DNA of 28,609 nt from JBBSHS01 sp038232515 (GTDB lineage Bacteria > Actinomycetota > Acidimicrobiia > Acidimicrobiales > JAUJNH01): NCBI GenBank assembly GCA_038232515.1, contig JBBSHS010000028.1:1-28609 (forward strand). Reading direction: 5' to 3'. Both the position numbers and the translations under genes were made by a program. This document shows positions 1 through 6,844 of this stretch, in pieces. Numbering within the stretch: position 1 is the first letter of the stretch; the number at the start of each line of letters is the position of its first letter. The notes beneath the pieces are model-generated. The model was given only the letters and a program-made list of their open reading frames with translations, did no database searches and had not been told where the DNA came from.

Positions 1-54
1 CACGACGCCGGCCAGTTCGGTGCCGGACACGACGCCGGGCGGTTCGGTGCGGAA
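1..54 (+). repeat. 27-bp tandem repeat in the Thr/Pro-rich tail
   Basis: Bases 1-27 and 28-54 are two direct copies that agree at 23 of 27 positions. A third, decayed copy begins at 55. Because 27 is a multiple of three, the repeat encodes a 9-residue unit beginning Thr-Thr-Pro. The array may continue to the left of the window. Confidence 0.7.
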
Positions 55-121
55 CACGACACCGGCCTCGTCGACCACCGTCGGTTCGACCAACACGCCG
101 CCCACGACCGCCAAGAAGTGA
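1..121 (+). CDS. C-terminal tail of an upstream protein, Thr/Ser/Pro-rich (partial)
   Basis: Reading from base 2 there is an open frame of 39 codons ending at TGA 119-121. It is made almost only of Thr, Pro, Ser, Gly and Ala and ends in Lys-Lys. Only the low-complexity tail is in the window, so the domain that would name the protein is missing. The stop overlaps the next start as GTGA, the same arrangement used by many gene pairs here, which supports a real gene end. Ser/Thr/Pro tails like this occur on exported actinobacterial envelope proteins such as LytR-CpsA-Psr proteins, and I recall such genes beside mannose-1-phosphate guanylyltransferase genes, but that identity is a guess. Confidence 0.5.
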   Translation, partial: TTPASSVPDTTPGGSVRNTTPASSTTVGSTNTPPTTAKK

Positions 122-1209
122 GGGCGGTCGTACTCGTCGGAGGGCTCGGCACCCGCCTGCGGCCGCTGACCTATACGACGCCGAAGAACCTGCTGCCGGT
201 GGCTGAGGTCTCGATCATCGAGCGGGTGGTGGCCTGGCTGGCCTCCTACGGAGTCGACTCCGTGGTGCTGTCCATGGGCTACCAGCCCGGCGCCTTCAGA
301 GCCGCCTTTCCCCAAGGGACAGTCTGCGGTGTGCGGGTTCATTACGCCGTCGAGCCCGCACCCCTCGACACCGCAGGTGCCATCGGGTTCGCGGCCGCCG
401 ATGCGGGGATCGACGAGACGTTCGTCGTGGTCAACGGCGACGTACTCACCGACATCGACATCGGCGCCCAGCTCGACCACCACCGCCGGACGGGTGCGTT
501 GGCCACCATCGCCCTCAGTCCCGTCGAGGACCCCTCACGCTTCGGGGTGGTGGCCACGGACGGCCACGGTCGGGTCACCGCCTTCGTCGAGAAGCCGCCC
601 CCCGGCCAAGCCCCCAGCGGGTTCGTCAACGCCGGCACCTACGTGCTCGAGCCCGAGGTCCTCGGCCGCATCCCCACCGGCGTGCGCATGTCGGCGGAGC
701 GCACCCTCTTCCCGGCGTTAGCCTCCGAGGGTTTGTTGTCCGCCCTCGAGTCCGACCGTTACTGGGTGGACGTGGGCCTGCCCGATTCCTACCTGCAGGC
801 CGCCTTCGACCTGTTGAACCCGGCGGTGCGGGCCGGGCCTCCGGCACCCGGCGCCATCGAGGTGGCGCCTTCGGTGTGGGCCCTCGGGGCCCCCCGGCTG
901 GCCGACGATGCGGCTGCGCTCGCCGGTCCGGGGACGCTGTTCGGCGCCGGCTCCGACGTGGCCGCCGGGGCCCGCGTGGAAGCCAGTGTCATCGGCGCCT
1001 GCGCCCGGGTGGGACGAGGTGCCGTCGTACGCGATTCGGTGTTGCTGGCGGGAGCCGTGGTCGGCCCTGGCGCCGTGGTGGAGAACAGCATTCTCGGGCA
1101 TGGCGCCACGGTCGGTGCCGCGGCCAAGGTGGGGGGGATGACGGTGCTCGGCGCGGGCGTGGAGGTGGAGGCCGGGGCCGTGGTGGACGGGGCCCGCTGG
1201 CCGGAGTGA
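118..1209 (+). CDS. Mannose-1-phosphate guanylyltransferase-like nucleotidyltransferase with C-terminal beta-helix
   Basis: This sugar-1-phosphate nucleotidyltransferase of 363 residues probably makes GDP-mannose from mannose-1-phosphate and GTP in the cytoplasm. The N-terminal Rossmann domain carries the GGLGTRLRP nucleotide loop (about 8-16), PKNLLPV with Lys23, NGD at 106-108, EKP at 158-160 and NAG near 171. From about residue 240 to the end, hexapeptide-like Gly/Ala/Val repeats predict a left-handed beta helix, as in GMPP/GlmU-type enzymes. The GTG start overlaps the preceding stop by 4 nt, and the gene is coupled to the downstream epimerase in the same way. GDP-mannose would feed Gmd, encoded nearby on the other strand. 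Base specificity (GTP versus UTP or dTTP) cannot be fixed by eye; a glucose-1-phosphate enzyme is the main alternative. Confidence 0.8.
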   Translation: MRAVVLVGGLGTRLRPLTYTTPKNLLPVAEVSIIERVVAWLASYGVDSVVLSMGYQPGAFRAAFPQGTVCGVRVHYAVEPAPLDTAGAIGFAAADAGIDETFVVVNGDVLTDIDIGAQLDHHRRTGALATIALSPVEDPSRFGVVATDGHGRVTAFVEKPPPGQAPSGFVNAGTYVLEPEVLGRIPTGVRMSAERTLFPALASEGLLSALESDRYWVDVGLPDSYLQAAFDLLNPAVRAGPPAPGAIEVAPSVWALGAPRLADDAAALAGPGTLFGAGSDVAAGARVEASVIGACARVGRGAVVRDSVLLAGAVVGPGAVVENSILGHGATVGAAAKVGGMTVLGAGVEVEAGAVVDGARWPE

Positions 1210-2144
1210 AGGCCCTCGTGACCGGCGGGGCTGGTTTCATCGGCTCCACCCTCGTCGACCGCCTGCTGGCCGAAGGGCACGTGGTGGACGTGGTGGACGA
1301 CCTGTCCACCGGGTCGCTCGCCAATCTTTCAGAGGCCAGGGCCCAGCACCATGGAAAGTTCCGGTTCCAGCAGCTGGACATCCGTTCCCCGGACTTGGCC
1401 GCCCTGGTCGAACGCCGCCAGCCCGAGGTCGTGTTCCACCTGGCCGCCCAGGCCGACGTGCGGGTGTCGGTGACCCGGCCGCTGTTCGACGCCGAGGTCA
1501 ACGTGCTCGGCAGCCTGAACGTGCTGGAGGCGGCCCGCCGGACCAAGGTGGCCAAGGTCGTGTTCGCCTCGTCAGGGGGGACCATCTACGGCGATCCCGA
1601 TCCGTCGGACCTACCGGTCAAGGAGAGCCACCCCCAACGGCCGCTGTCGCCCTACGGCGTGGCCAAGAAGGCGGTGGGTGACTACCTGCTCGCCTACCGC
1701 GAGCTGCACGACCTGGAGTTCACCGCCCTGGCCCTGGCCAACGTGTACGGCCCCCGCCAGGATGCCCACGGCGAGGCGGGCGTGGTGGCCATCTTCACCG
1801 GTCATCTCCTGGCCGGCGAGCCGTGCACCATCTACGGCGACGGCCGCCAGACCCGTGACTTCGTCTACGTGGACGACGTGGTCGACGCCTTCGCCCGCGC
1901 CGCCGTGCGGGGGAGTGGGCTGCTGTGCAACATCGGCACCAGCGTCGAGACCAGCGTCGACGAGCTGTACCGGGCCACCGCCGCCGCCGCCGGCGTGGAC
2001 CAGCCGGCCATCTACGCGCCGCCCCGTGCGGGCGAGCTGCAACGGTCCAGCCTGGACCCGGGCCGGGCCGCCATCCACCTCGGTTGGCGTCCCTTCACCT
2101 CCCTGGAGGAGGGCGTGCAGACCACGGTCGACTCGGCTCGCTGA
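1206..2144 (+). CDS. NAD-dependent epimerase, UDP-glucose 4-epimerase-like
   Basis: This is an extended short-chain dehydrogenase/reductase of 312 residues, likely interconverting the C4 epimers of an NDP-hexose such as UDP-glucose and UDP-galactose. TGGAGFIGS at 6-14 binds NAD, HLAAQ lies at 78-82, a catalytic Ser is in the SSGG segment near 122, and Tyr150 and Lys154 form YxxxK. A substrate-side YGDGxQTRDFVYVDD segment follows, as in GalE-type enzymes. I chose the GTG at 1206 because it gives the canonical MKALVTGGAGFIG start and a GTGA overlap with the preceding stop; a longer upstream frame has no family similarity. It is the last gene of this plus-strand unit and faces a convergent operon across a hairpin. 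The exact substrate is not certain. Confidence 0.82.
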   Translation: MKALVTGGAGFIGSTLVDRLLAEGHVVDVVDDLSTGSLANLSEARAQHHGKFRFQQLDIRSPDLAALVERRQPEVVFHLAAQADVRVSVTRPLFDAEVNVLGSLNVLEAARRTKVAKVVFASSGGTIYGDPDPSDLPVKESHPQRPLSPYGVAKKAVGDYLLAYRELHDLEFTALALANVYGPRQDAHGEAGVVAIFTGHLLAGEPCTIYGDGRQTRDFVYVDDVVDAFARAAVRGSGLLCNIGTSVETSVDELYRATAAAAGVDQPAIYAPPRAGELQRSSLDPGRAAIHLGWRPFTSLEEGVQTTVDSAR

Positions 2145-2177
2145 CGCATGGGCAGTGGCGCTGGCTGACGGGATTGT

Positions 2178-2240
2178 GATGGGCCCATATGGGGGTGACG
2201 AGACTCGTCTGGCGCTTGGACATCCCCGTATGGGGCCATC
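2178..2240. terminator. Large hairpin between convergent genes, candidate bidirectional terminator
   Basis: Arms 2178-2197 and 2221-2240 are inverted repeats matching at 17 of 20 positions. As RNA, two of the three mismatches become G-U wobbles, leaving one unpaired position. The 23-nt loop contains a second inverted repeat, ACGAG-A-CTCGT, at 2198-2208. It lies between the plus-strand epimerase end (2144) and the minus-strand HAD end (2253). No T-run follows on either side, which is common for proposed terminators in high-GC actinobacteria. The role is inferred. Confidence 0.6.
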
Positions 2241-2252
2241 CGAAGCCGTGCC

Positions 2253-2891
2253 TCAGCGGAGGCGGCCGGGGGCGGGGTCGGGGACGAGGCGACCCCTCAC
2301 GACCCGAAACGGATGGTCGGCCGAGGCCAACAACGCGTCGTCGCCGGCCGCGTCGCCGTAGGCCCACAGCTCGCGGCCCTCGCCCCGGAGGTGCTCGTGC
2401 AGGCGCCTGACCTTTTCCTCGCATCGGTTGTTGAGGCCGGCGATCCGGCCGGTGAGCACCCCGTCCAGCCCCACTTCGAGCTGGGTCCCGAGGACGGTGG
2501 GCACACCCAACCGGTTGGCCACCGGTCGCACCGTGCATTCTGGCGAGGCGCTCACGATGGCCACCTCGTGTCCCTGATGCTGATGCCAGTTCAGTCGTTC
2601 CAACACCGCTGGGCGGAGCTGGAGCACGGCGGCGGCGGCGTGGCGCTCGGCCACCTCCTGGACCCTGGCCATGGGGAGGCCGACGAGGACGCGGGCCAGC
2701 AGGGCGGCCTTGGCCGCGTCGCGGTCGGCCCGGCCGACGGCGGCCAGGCCGAGAGACCGGCTGTCGCAGAGCAGGGCGCGGACCAATACGGGCGTACCAC
2801 ACAGGCGTCGCAGGAAGGGGAGGAGCGTGTCCCGCCGGGTCAGTGTCCCGTCGAAGTCGAAGGCGGCGACGGCCCTCGGTCGCTCCGTCAC
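2253..2891 (-). CDS. HAD-superfamily phosphatase, subfamily IB; candidate lipid-linked phosphoribose phosphatase
   Basis: A 212-residue haloacid dehalogenase-type hydrolase. Motif I is DFDGT at 12-16 (nucleophile Asp12, acid Asp14), motif II Ser is in SASPE near 114-118, Lys160 is the likely motif III Lys, and GDAAGD at 179-184 supplies the Mg-binding Asp residues. The spacing fits the phosphoserine-phosphatase-like IB group. The GTG at 2891 overlaps the dprE2 stop as GTGA, which decides the start and makes it the last gene of ubiA-dprE1-dprE2-HAD. In mycobacteria the UbiA product carries a 5-phosphate that must be removed before DprE1 acts, and a PAP2 protein (Rv3807c) is proposed for that step. 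No PAP2 gene is seen here, so this HAD is a reasonable candidate. That role is inference. Confidence 0.8.
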   Translation of the reverse strand: MTERPRAVAAFDFDGTLTRRDTLLPFLRRLCGTPVLVRALLCDSRSLGLAAVGRADRDAAKAALLARVLVGLPMARVQEVAERHAAAAVLQLRPAVLERLNWHQHQGHEVAIVSASPECTVRPVANRLGVPTVLGTQLEVGLDGVLTGRIAGLNNRCEEKVRRLHEHLRGEGRELWAYGDAAGDDALLASADHPFRVVRGRLVPDPAPGRLR

Positions 2892-3649
2892 CCCGGCAGG
2901 CGCCGGAAGACGACGGTCGGAAGATGGCGCATGACCACCATCGCCCAGCGCAGCGCGGGGGGGGCCCACACCACCCGGGCCCGGCGGCGCAGCCCGGCCA
3001 TGGTGGCGTCGGCCACGACCTCCGCGGTCGTGGACAACGGGGCCGGTGCCATCCCGGCCGTCATCTTGGTGTGGACGAAGCCCGGGCGGACGATGAGCAG
3101 GTGGGCCCCCGAGCCGGCCAGCGCGGAGGCCAGGCCCTGGCTGAACCCGTCGATGCCGGCCTTGGTCGACCCGTAGACGTAGTTGGCCCGCCGCACCCGT
3201 TCGCCGGCCACCGACGACAACACGACGATGTCGCCGTGCCCCTGCGCCCGCAGGCGGTCGGCGACCACGGTGAGGACCGACACGGGCCCGACATAGTTGG
3301 TCCGGGCCACGGCCACCGCCTCGGCCGGGTCGATCTCGCACACCGCCTGGTCGCCCAGCACACCGAAGGCCACGATCACGACGTCGAGGTCGCCGTGGGC
3401 GGCGATGACCTTGTCGACGACCTCGGCGTGCGAGGCGGTGTCGTCGGCGTCGAAGCCGACGAGGTCGACCGTGGTGGCACCCGCCGACCGCAGACGGGCG
3501 CCTGCTTCCTCGAGCCGCTCCGGTCGTCGACCGGCCAGCACGACGGTACGAGCCCCTTCCCTCACCAGCCGGTCGGCGATTGCCAGTCCGATGTCGGACC
3601 CGCCGCCGAGGACCAGTGCGGTCTGGACCGAACCGAGGGCGTTGCGCAT
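2888..3649 (-). CDS. dprE2: Decaprenylphosphoryl-2-keto-ribose reductase subunit DprE2
   Basis: A classical SDR of 253 residues, close to the 254 of the mycobacterial protein. It reduces the 2-keto intermediate made by DprE1 to decaprenylphosphoryl-D-arabinofuranose, the donor for cell-wall arabinan. The N-terminal GGGSDIGLAIA nucleotide motif, the LSSVAG segment with the catalytic Ser, and YGSTKAGIDGF with the Tyr/Lys pair are all visible, and the last of these closely matches the mycobacterial sequence as I remember it. The ATG at 3649 has AAGGAG 11 nt upstream and lies 20 nt after the dprE1 stop; the downstream HAD overlaps the end. Placement directly after dprE1 matches Rv3790-Rv3791. A generic SDR is the alternative, but the pairing makes that unlikely. 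Confidence 0.9.
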   Translation of the reverse strand: MRNALGSVQTALVLGGGSDIGLAIADRLVREGARTVVLAGRRPERLEEAGARLRSAGATTVDLVGFDADDTASHAEVVDKVIAAHGDLDVVIVAFGVLGDQAVCEIDPAEAVAVARTNYVGPVSVLTVVADRLRAQGHGDIVVLSSVAGERVRRANYVYGSTKAGIDGFSQGLASALAGSGAHLLIVRPGFVHTKMTAGMAPAPLSTTAEVVADATMAGLRRRARVVWAPPALRWAMVVMRHLPTVVFRRLPG

Positions 3650-3669
3650 GGTGTGGAGGGCTCCTTCGC

Positions 3670-5040
3670 TCAGGGGGCCAGGACGCCGAGGCGGCGGGCC
3701 AGGTCCGAGCGCAGGACGCCTTTGGGGTCCACCTCGGCCTGGATGCGCCGCCACTCGGGCAGTGCCGGGTACATGATCTCGAGCAGTTCGGGGCGCAGGC
3801 GGGAGTCCTTGGCCAGGTACACCCGGCCGCCGGCCTCCACCACCAACTCGTCCATTCCGTCCAGCAGGGCGGCGAGCCCGGGTACGGCGGCCGGCAGGTC
3901 GAGGGCCAGCGTCCACCCGGGGCGGGGGAACGACAGCAGCCCGGCCTGCTCGCCGAACCGCTTCAGCACGGCGAGGAACGACGGGCACTGCTGGTCGCTC
4001 AATCGCCGCACCGCCTCCCTCACGACGTGCTCGGCCCCGAACGGCACCACGAACTGGTACTGGAGGAAGCCCCGGCGGCCGTAGATGCGGTTCCAGTCCC
4101 GGAGCAGGTCGAGCGGATGGAAGAAGGCCGGGATGGTCTCGATACCGCCCACCTCGTGAGCCGGCGCCCTGCGGAACCACAGCTCGTTGAACGTCCGCAC
4201 GGTCATGGGGTTGAGAAGCTGCGACGGCGCCCACGGCGGGATGGTGGCCACCGGCCTTGGCGCGTAGTCCAGTGGGAGTCGACGACGCCGGACAGGCAGG
4301 TCCTCGACGGTGGCATGGTCGCCCCGGGTGAGCACCGACCGGCCCATGGACCGGCCCCGGGCCAAAAGGTCGACCCAGGCCACCGAGTAGCGGTAGCGGT
4401 GGTCGCCCTCCTCCATGGCATCCAGGCAGGCGTCCAGGTGGGGCAGGCGGTCGGTGTCCACCCGGCAGTAGGCCGTCTCCACGCGGAGCATGCGGATGGT
4501 CGCCTCGGTGATGATGCCGGTGAGGCCCATGCCGCCGGCCGTCGCCCAGAACAGGTCGGGATCGGCGGTGGGCGTCACCGTCCTGGTCTCGCCAGCCGGG
4601 GTCATGAGGGTGAAGGAGTCGACGTGGCGGCAGAACGACCCTTCGCCGTGGTGGTTCTTGCCGTGGATGTCGTTGGCGATGGCGCCGCCGACGGTGACGT
4701 GGCGGGTTCCCGGGCTGACGGGCACGAACAACCCGAGCGGCACCGCCTGGCGCAGGAGGGTGTCCAGGCTGGTCCCGGCCCGGAGGGTGACGCCGGCCCC
4801 GGCCAGGTCGATGTCGACCAGTCCACAGAGCCCGGTCATGTCGAGCACGGCCCCCCCGGCGTTCTGGGCCACGTCGCCGTACGAGCGGCCGAGGCCCCTG
4901 GCCAGCACGCCCCGCGACGGTGGGTCGGCCAACAGCCGACGGACGTCGTCGTCGGTCGTCGGCGCCGCCACGGTGGCTGCCGTCGGCGCCGTGCACCCCC
5001 AGCCGGTCAGGAGCCGCCGAGAGCCGGGTTCAACGACCAA
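3670..5040 (-). CDS. dprE1: Decaprenylphosphoryl-beta-D-ribose 2'-epimerase, FAD oxidase subunit DprE1
   Basis: An FAD-dependent oxidase of the VAO/PCMH type, 456 residues against 461 in M. tuberculosis. It oxidises C2' of decaprenylphosphoryl ribose. Visible matches to the mycobacterial protein include LTGWG near the N-terminus, ARGLGRSYGD at 47-56 (Tyr54), VTVGGAIA then DIHGKNHH at 124-131 (His126), GFLQYQF at 324-330 and AKDSR at 410-414 (Lys411, matching catalytic Lys418). The segment GWTLALD places Ala379 where benzothiazinone-sensitive enzymes have Cys387. The start is uncertain: no ATG or GTG fits between the ubiA end and the conserved LTGWG, so I chose the TTG at 5040, overlapping ubiA by 11 nt. 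A CTG slightly downstream is possible. Confidence 0.92.
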   Translation of the reverse strand: MVVEPGSRRLLTGWGCTAPTAATVAAPTTDDDVRRLLADPPSRGVLARGLGRSYGDVAQNAGGAVLDMTGLCGLVDIDLAGAGVTLRAGTSLDTLLRQAVPLGLFVPVSPGTRHVTVGGAIANDIHGKNHHGEGSFCRHVDSFTLMTPAGETRTVTPTADPDLFWATAGGMGLTGIITEATIRMLRVETAYCRVDTDRLPHLDACLDAMEEGDHRYRYSVAWVDLLARGRSMGRSVLTRGDHATVEDLPVRRRRLPLDYAPRPVATIPPWAPSQLLNPMTVRTFNELWFRRAPAHEVGGIETIPAFFHPLDLLRDWNRIYGRRGFLQYQFVVPFGAEHVVREAVRRLSDQQCPSFLAVLKRFGEQAGLLSFPRPGWTLALDLPAAVPGLAALLDGMDELVVEAGGRVYLAKDSRLRPELLEIMYPALPEWRRIQAEVDPKGVLRSDLARRLGVLAP

Positions 5041-5998
5041 GGCTGACCCCGAGCCCGAACACGGCCACCCAGCACACACCGAGTACCAAGAGGGTGCGAT
5101 CGGACAGCACGACGTCCTCCGGGGCACCGCCGTGGCCCTGCTCGATCATCAGCGCGTAGCGCAACAGGGCCAGCACGAACGGGACGATCGAGAGTTGGTA
5201 CCACCCCGGGTCGGAGTGGGCGGCGCCCTCCTCGAAGGCCCACAGGGCGTAGGCGCTCACGGCCACGGCCGACGCCAGCATCCAGACGTAGCGGATGTAG
5301 GTGAGCGTGTAGCCGGCCAACGCCGGCCGGCTGGCCAACTCGTCCTCGGCCAGGTTGGCGAACTCGCCGTGACGCTTGCCGGCCACCATGAACAGCGAGC
5401 CGGCGCCGGCGACGATGAGGAACCACTGCGAGATCCTCACCTCGCCTGCGATCCCGCCGGCCACCGCCCGGATGATGAAGCCGGCGGCGACGCAGGCCAG
5501 GTCGATGACGGGAACGTGCTTGAGGCGCAGGCTGTAGCTGACGGTGAGCGCCAGGTAGAGGCCGATGATGGCGACGTCGGCCCAGCCCAGCGTGGCGGCG
5601 ACGGCCAGCCCGGCGACCACCAAGCCGATGCCCACGCCCACTCCGAGGCGCAGCGGGACGGCGCCGGCGGCGATGGGGCGGTGGCGCTTCTTGGGGTGCA
5701 GGCGATCGGCCTCGACATCGGCCGCGTCGTTCAGGAAGTACGTCCCACTGGCGGCCAGGCAGAAGGCCGCCAGCATCACCACCGTGCGGGACAGGACTCT
5801 GGGGTTGGTGAGGACGCCGGCCGCCCCCGGGGCGGCGAACACCAGCACGTTCTTGACCCACTGCTTGGGGCGGCCCTCGCGCAGCAGCGCCATGGGCAGA
5901 CGGCGGGACCTGGCCCGGGCGACGTCGGGAACTGTCACCGAGCTGGTTCGACCGTCTGGGTCGGCGGCACGGGCGTGGGGAGAGGCGTCATCGAGCAT
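5030..5998 (-). CDS. ubiA: UbiA-family decaprenyl-phosphate phosphoribosyltransferase (DPPR synthase)
   Basis: A polytopic membrane prenyltransferase-family protein of 322 residues. It is expected to transfer 5-phosphoribose from PRPP to decaprenyl phosphate, the first step towards decaprenylphosphoryl arabinose. The first aspartate-rich motif is at 90-112: NDAADVEADRLHP followed by KKRHRPIAAG. The second conserved region starts at YSLRLK and contains VIDL. About eight hydrophobic segments follow. The context (dprE1, dprE2) points to Rv3806c-type function rather than quinone or heme prenylation. I chose the ATG at 5998; an in-frame GTG at 6019 would add seven residues. The first 35 residues are polar and poorly conserved. 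Confidence 0.88.
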   Translation of the reverse strand: MLDDASPHARAADPDGRTSSVTVPDVARARSRRLPMALLREGRPKQWVKNVLVFAAPGAAGVLTNPRVLSRTVVMLAAFCLAASGTYFLNDAADVEADRLHPKKRHRPIAAGAVPLRLGVGVGIGLVVAGLAVAATLGWADVAIIGLYLALTVSYSLRLKHVPVIDLACVAAGFIIRAVAGGIAGEVRISQWFLIVAGAGSLFMVAGKRHGEFANLAEDELASRPALAGYTLTYIRYVWMLASAVAVSAYALWAFEEGAAHSDPGWYQLSIVPFVLALLRYALMIEQGHGGAPEDVVLSDRTLLVLGVCWVAVFGLGVSLGR

Positions 5999-6040
5999 GT
6001 CGAAAGATCGCCACCACACAGTGGCGGAGTGGCCGTGCTG

Positions 6041-6046
6041 ATCCTA
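6041..6046 (-). promoter_or_regulatory. Possible -10 element upstream of ubiA
   Basis: The minus strand reads TAGGAT here, 42 nt before the chosen ubiA ATG and inside the 144-bp gap after cofE. A TACATA hexamer on the same strand (6083-6078) is a second candidate. Neither has a recognisable -35. The gap suggests ubiA-dprE1-dprE2-HAD can be transcribed separately from gmd-fbiA-fbiB. Confidence 0.3.
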
Positions 6047-6142
6047 GCTGCGACCCCTCTGGCCGCCCCCGGCACGGTATGTAGCAGACGGAGGGCCGGG
6101 CGGACGCGGGGCCCTGGCCCCACCCGGAGCCGAGAGCCGGGC

Positions 6143-6844
6143 TCACCGGAACAGGTCCTCGTGGTAGGGCCTGACGATCTCCGACCGCACCGAGCCCTCG
6201 CGCCGCCATCCCCGGTCGACGCCACGGACGATGGCCACGGGGACCCCCCTGGACTTGCCCATCACCAGATCGGCGGCGGCGGCGATCTCGTCGGCCACGC
6301 ACACCTCGGTCACCTGCAGCTCACGCCCGAGCGCGTCGGTCGAGCCCCGCAGATCGACGACGGCGGCGATGCCGGCACATCCGATGGCCACGTCGGTGAC
6401 GCCCTTTCGCCAGGTGCGCCCGAAGGTGTCGCTCACCACCACACCCACCGAGCGGCCGGTCCGGGCCCGTATGCCGTCGCGGATGCGGCGGGCCGAACGA
6501 TCGGCGTCGACGGGCAGCAGCGCCGCCCATCCCCGCTCGACGTTCGAGAGGTCGACACCGGAGTTGGCGCACACGAAGCCGTGGGCCGTCTCGGTCATGA
6601 CGAGGTCGCCCCGCCGCCGCAGGACCCGCACCGCCTCCCGCTCGACCAGCCATTTGTGGCCGCGGGGATCCTGCGGATCGACGGGCTCCAGCCGTCCTTC
6701 CGCCTTGCTCACCACCTTCTGGGTCACCACGAGCACGTCGTCGTCGACCAGCTGGTGGCCTCCGGCCCGGTGGATGAGCTCGGACAGGACGTCGCCGGGC
6801 CTGACCTCGGGCAACCCGTCGATGCCGATGACCTCGAGGTTCAC
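6143..6844 (-). CDS. cofE: F420-0:gamma-glutamyl ligase, CofE-type
   Basis: A single-domain CofE protein of 233 residues that adds gamma-linked glutamates to F420-0 using GTP. Recognisable segments are VVTQKVVSKAEGR at about 39-51, the ETAHGFVCANSGVD stretch, and SDTFGRTWRKG followed by VTDVAIGCAG. Mycobacterial FbiB is a fusion of this domain with a C-terminal nitroreductase-like FMN domain; here the protein stops after CofE, so tail length and the final redox step would need another protein. The GTG at 6844 overlaps the cofD stop as GTGA, which sets the start and implies translational coupling. It ends 144 bp before ubiA. Called fbiB in some genomes. Confidence 0.92.
   Translation of the reverse strand: MNLEVIGIDGLPEVRPGDVLSELIHRAGGHQLVDDDVLVVTQKVVSKAEGRLEPVDPQDPRGHKWLVEREAVRVLRRRGDLVMTETAHGFVCANSGVDLSNVERGWAALLPVDADRSARRIRDGIRARTGRSVGVVVSDTFGRTWRKGVTDVAIGCAGIAAVVDLRGSTDALGRELQVTEVCVADEIAAAADLVMGKSRGVPVAIVRGVDRGWRREGSVRSEIVRPYHEDLFR

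Noticed and set aside
2888..4996. A single 702-codon minus-strand frame that appears to fuse dprE1 sequence to DprE2
   Set aside because: Its first two thirds are the wrong frame of dprE1. Only the part from ATG 3649 onwards is DprE2; DprE1 is in another frame with its own motifs.
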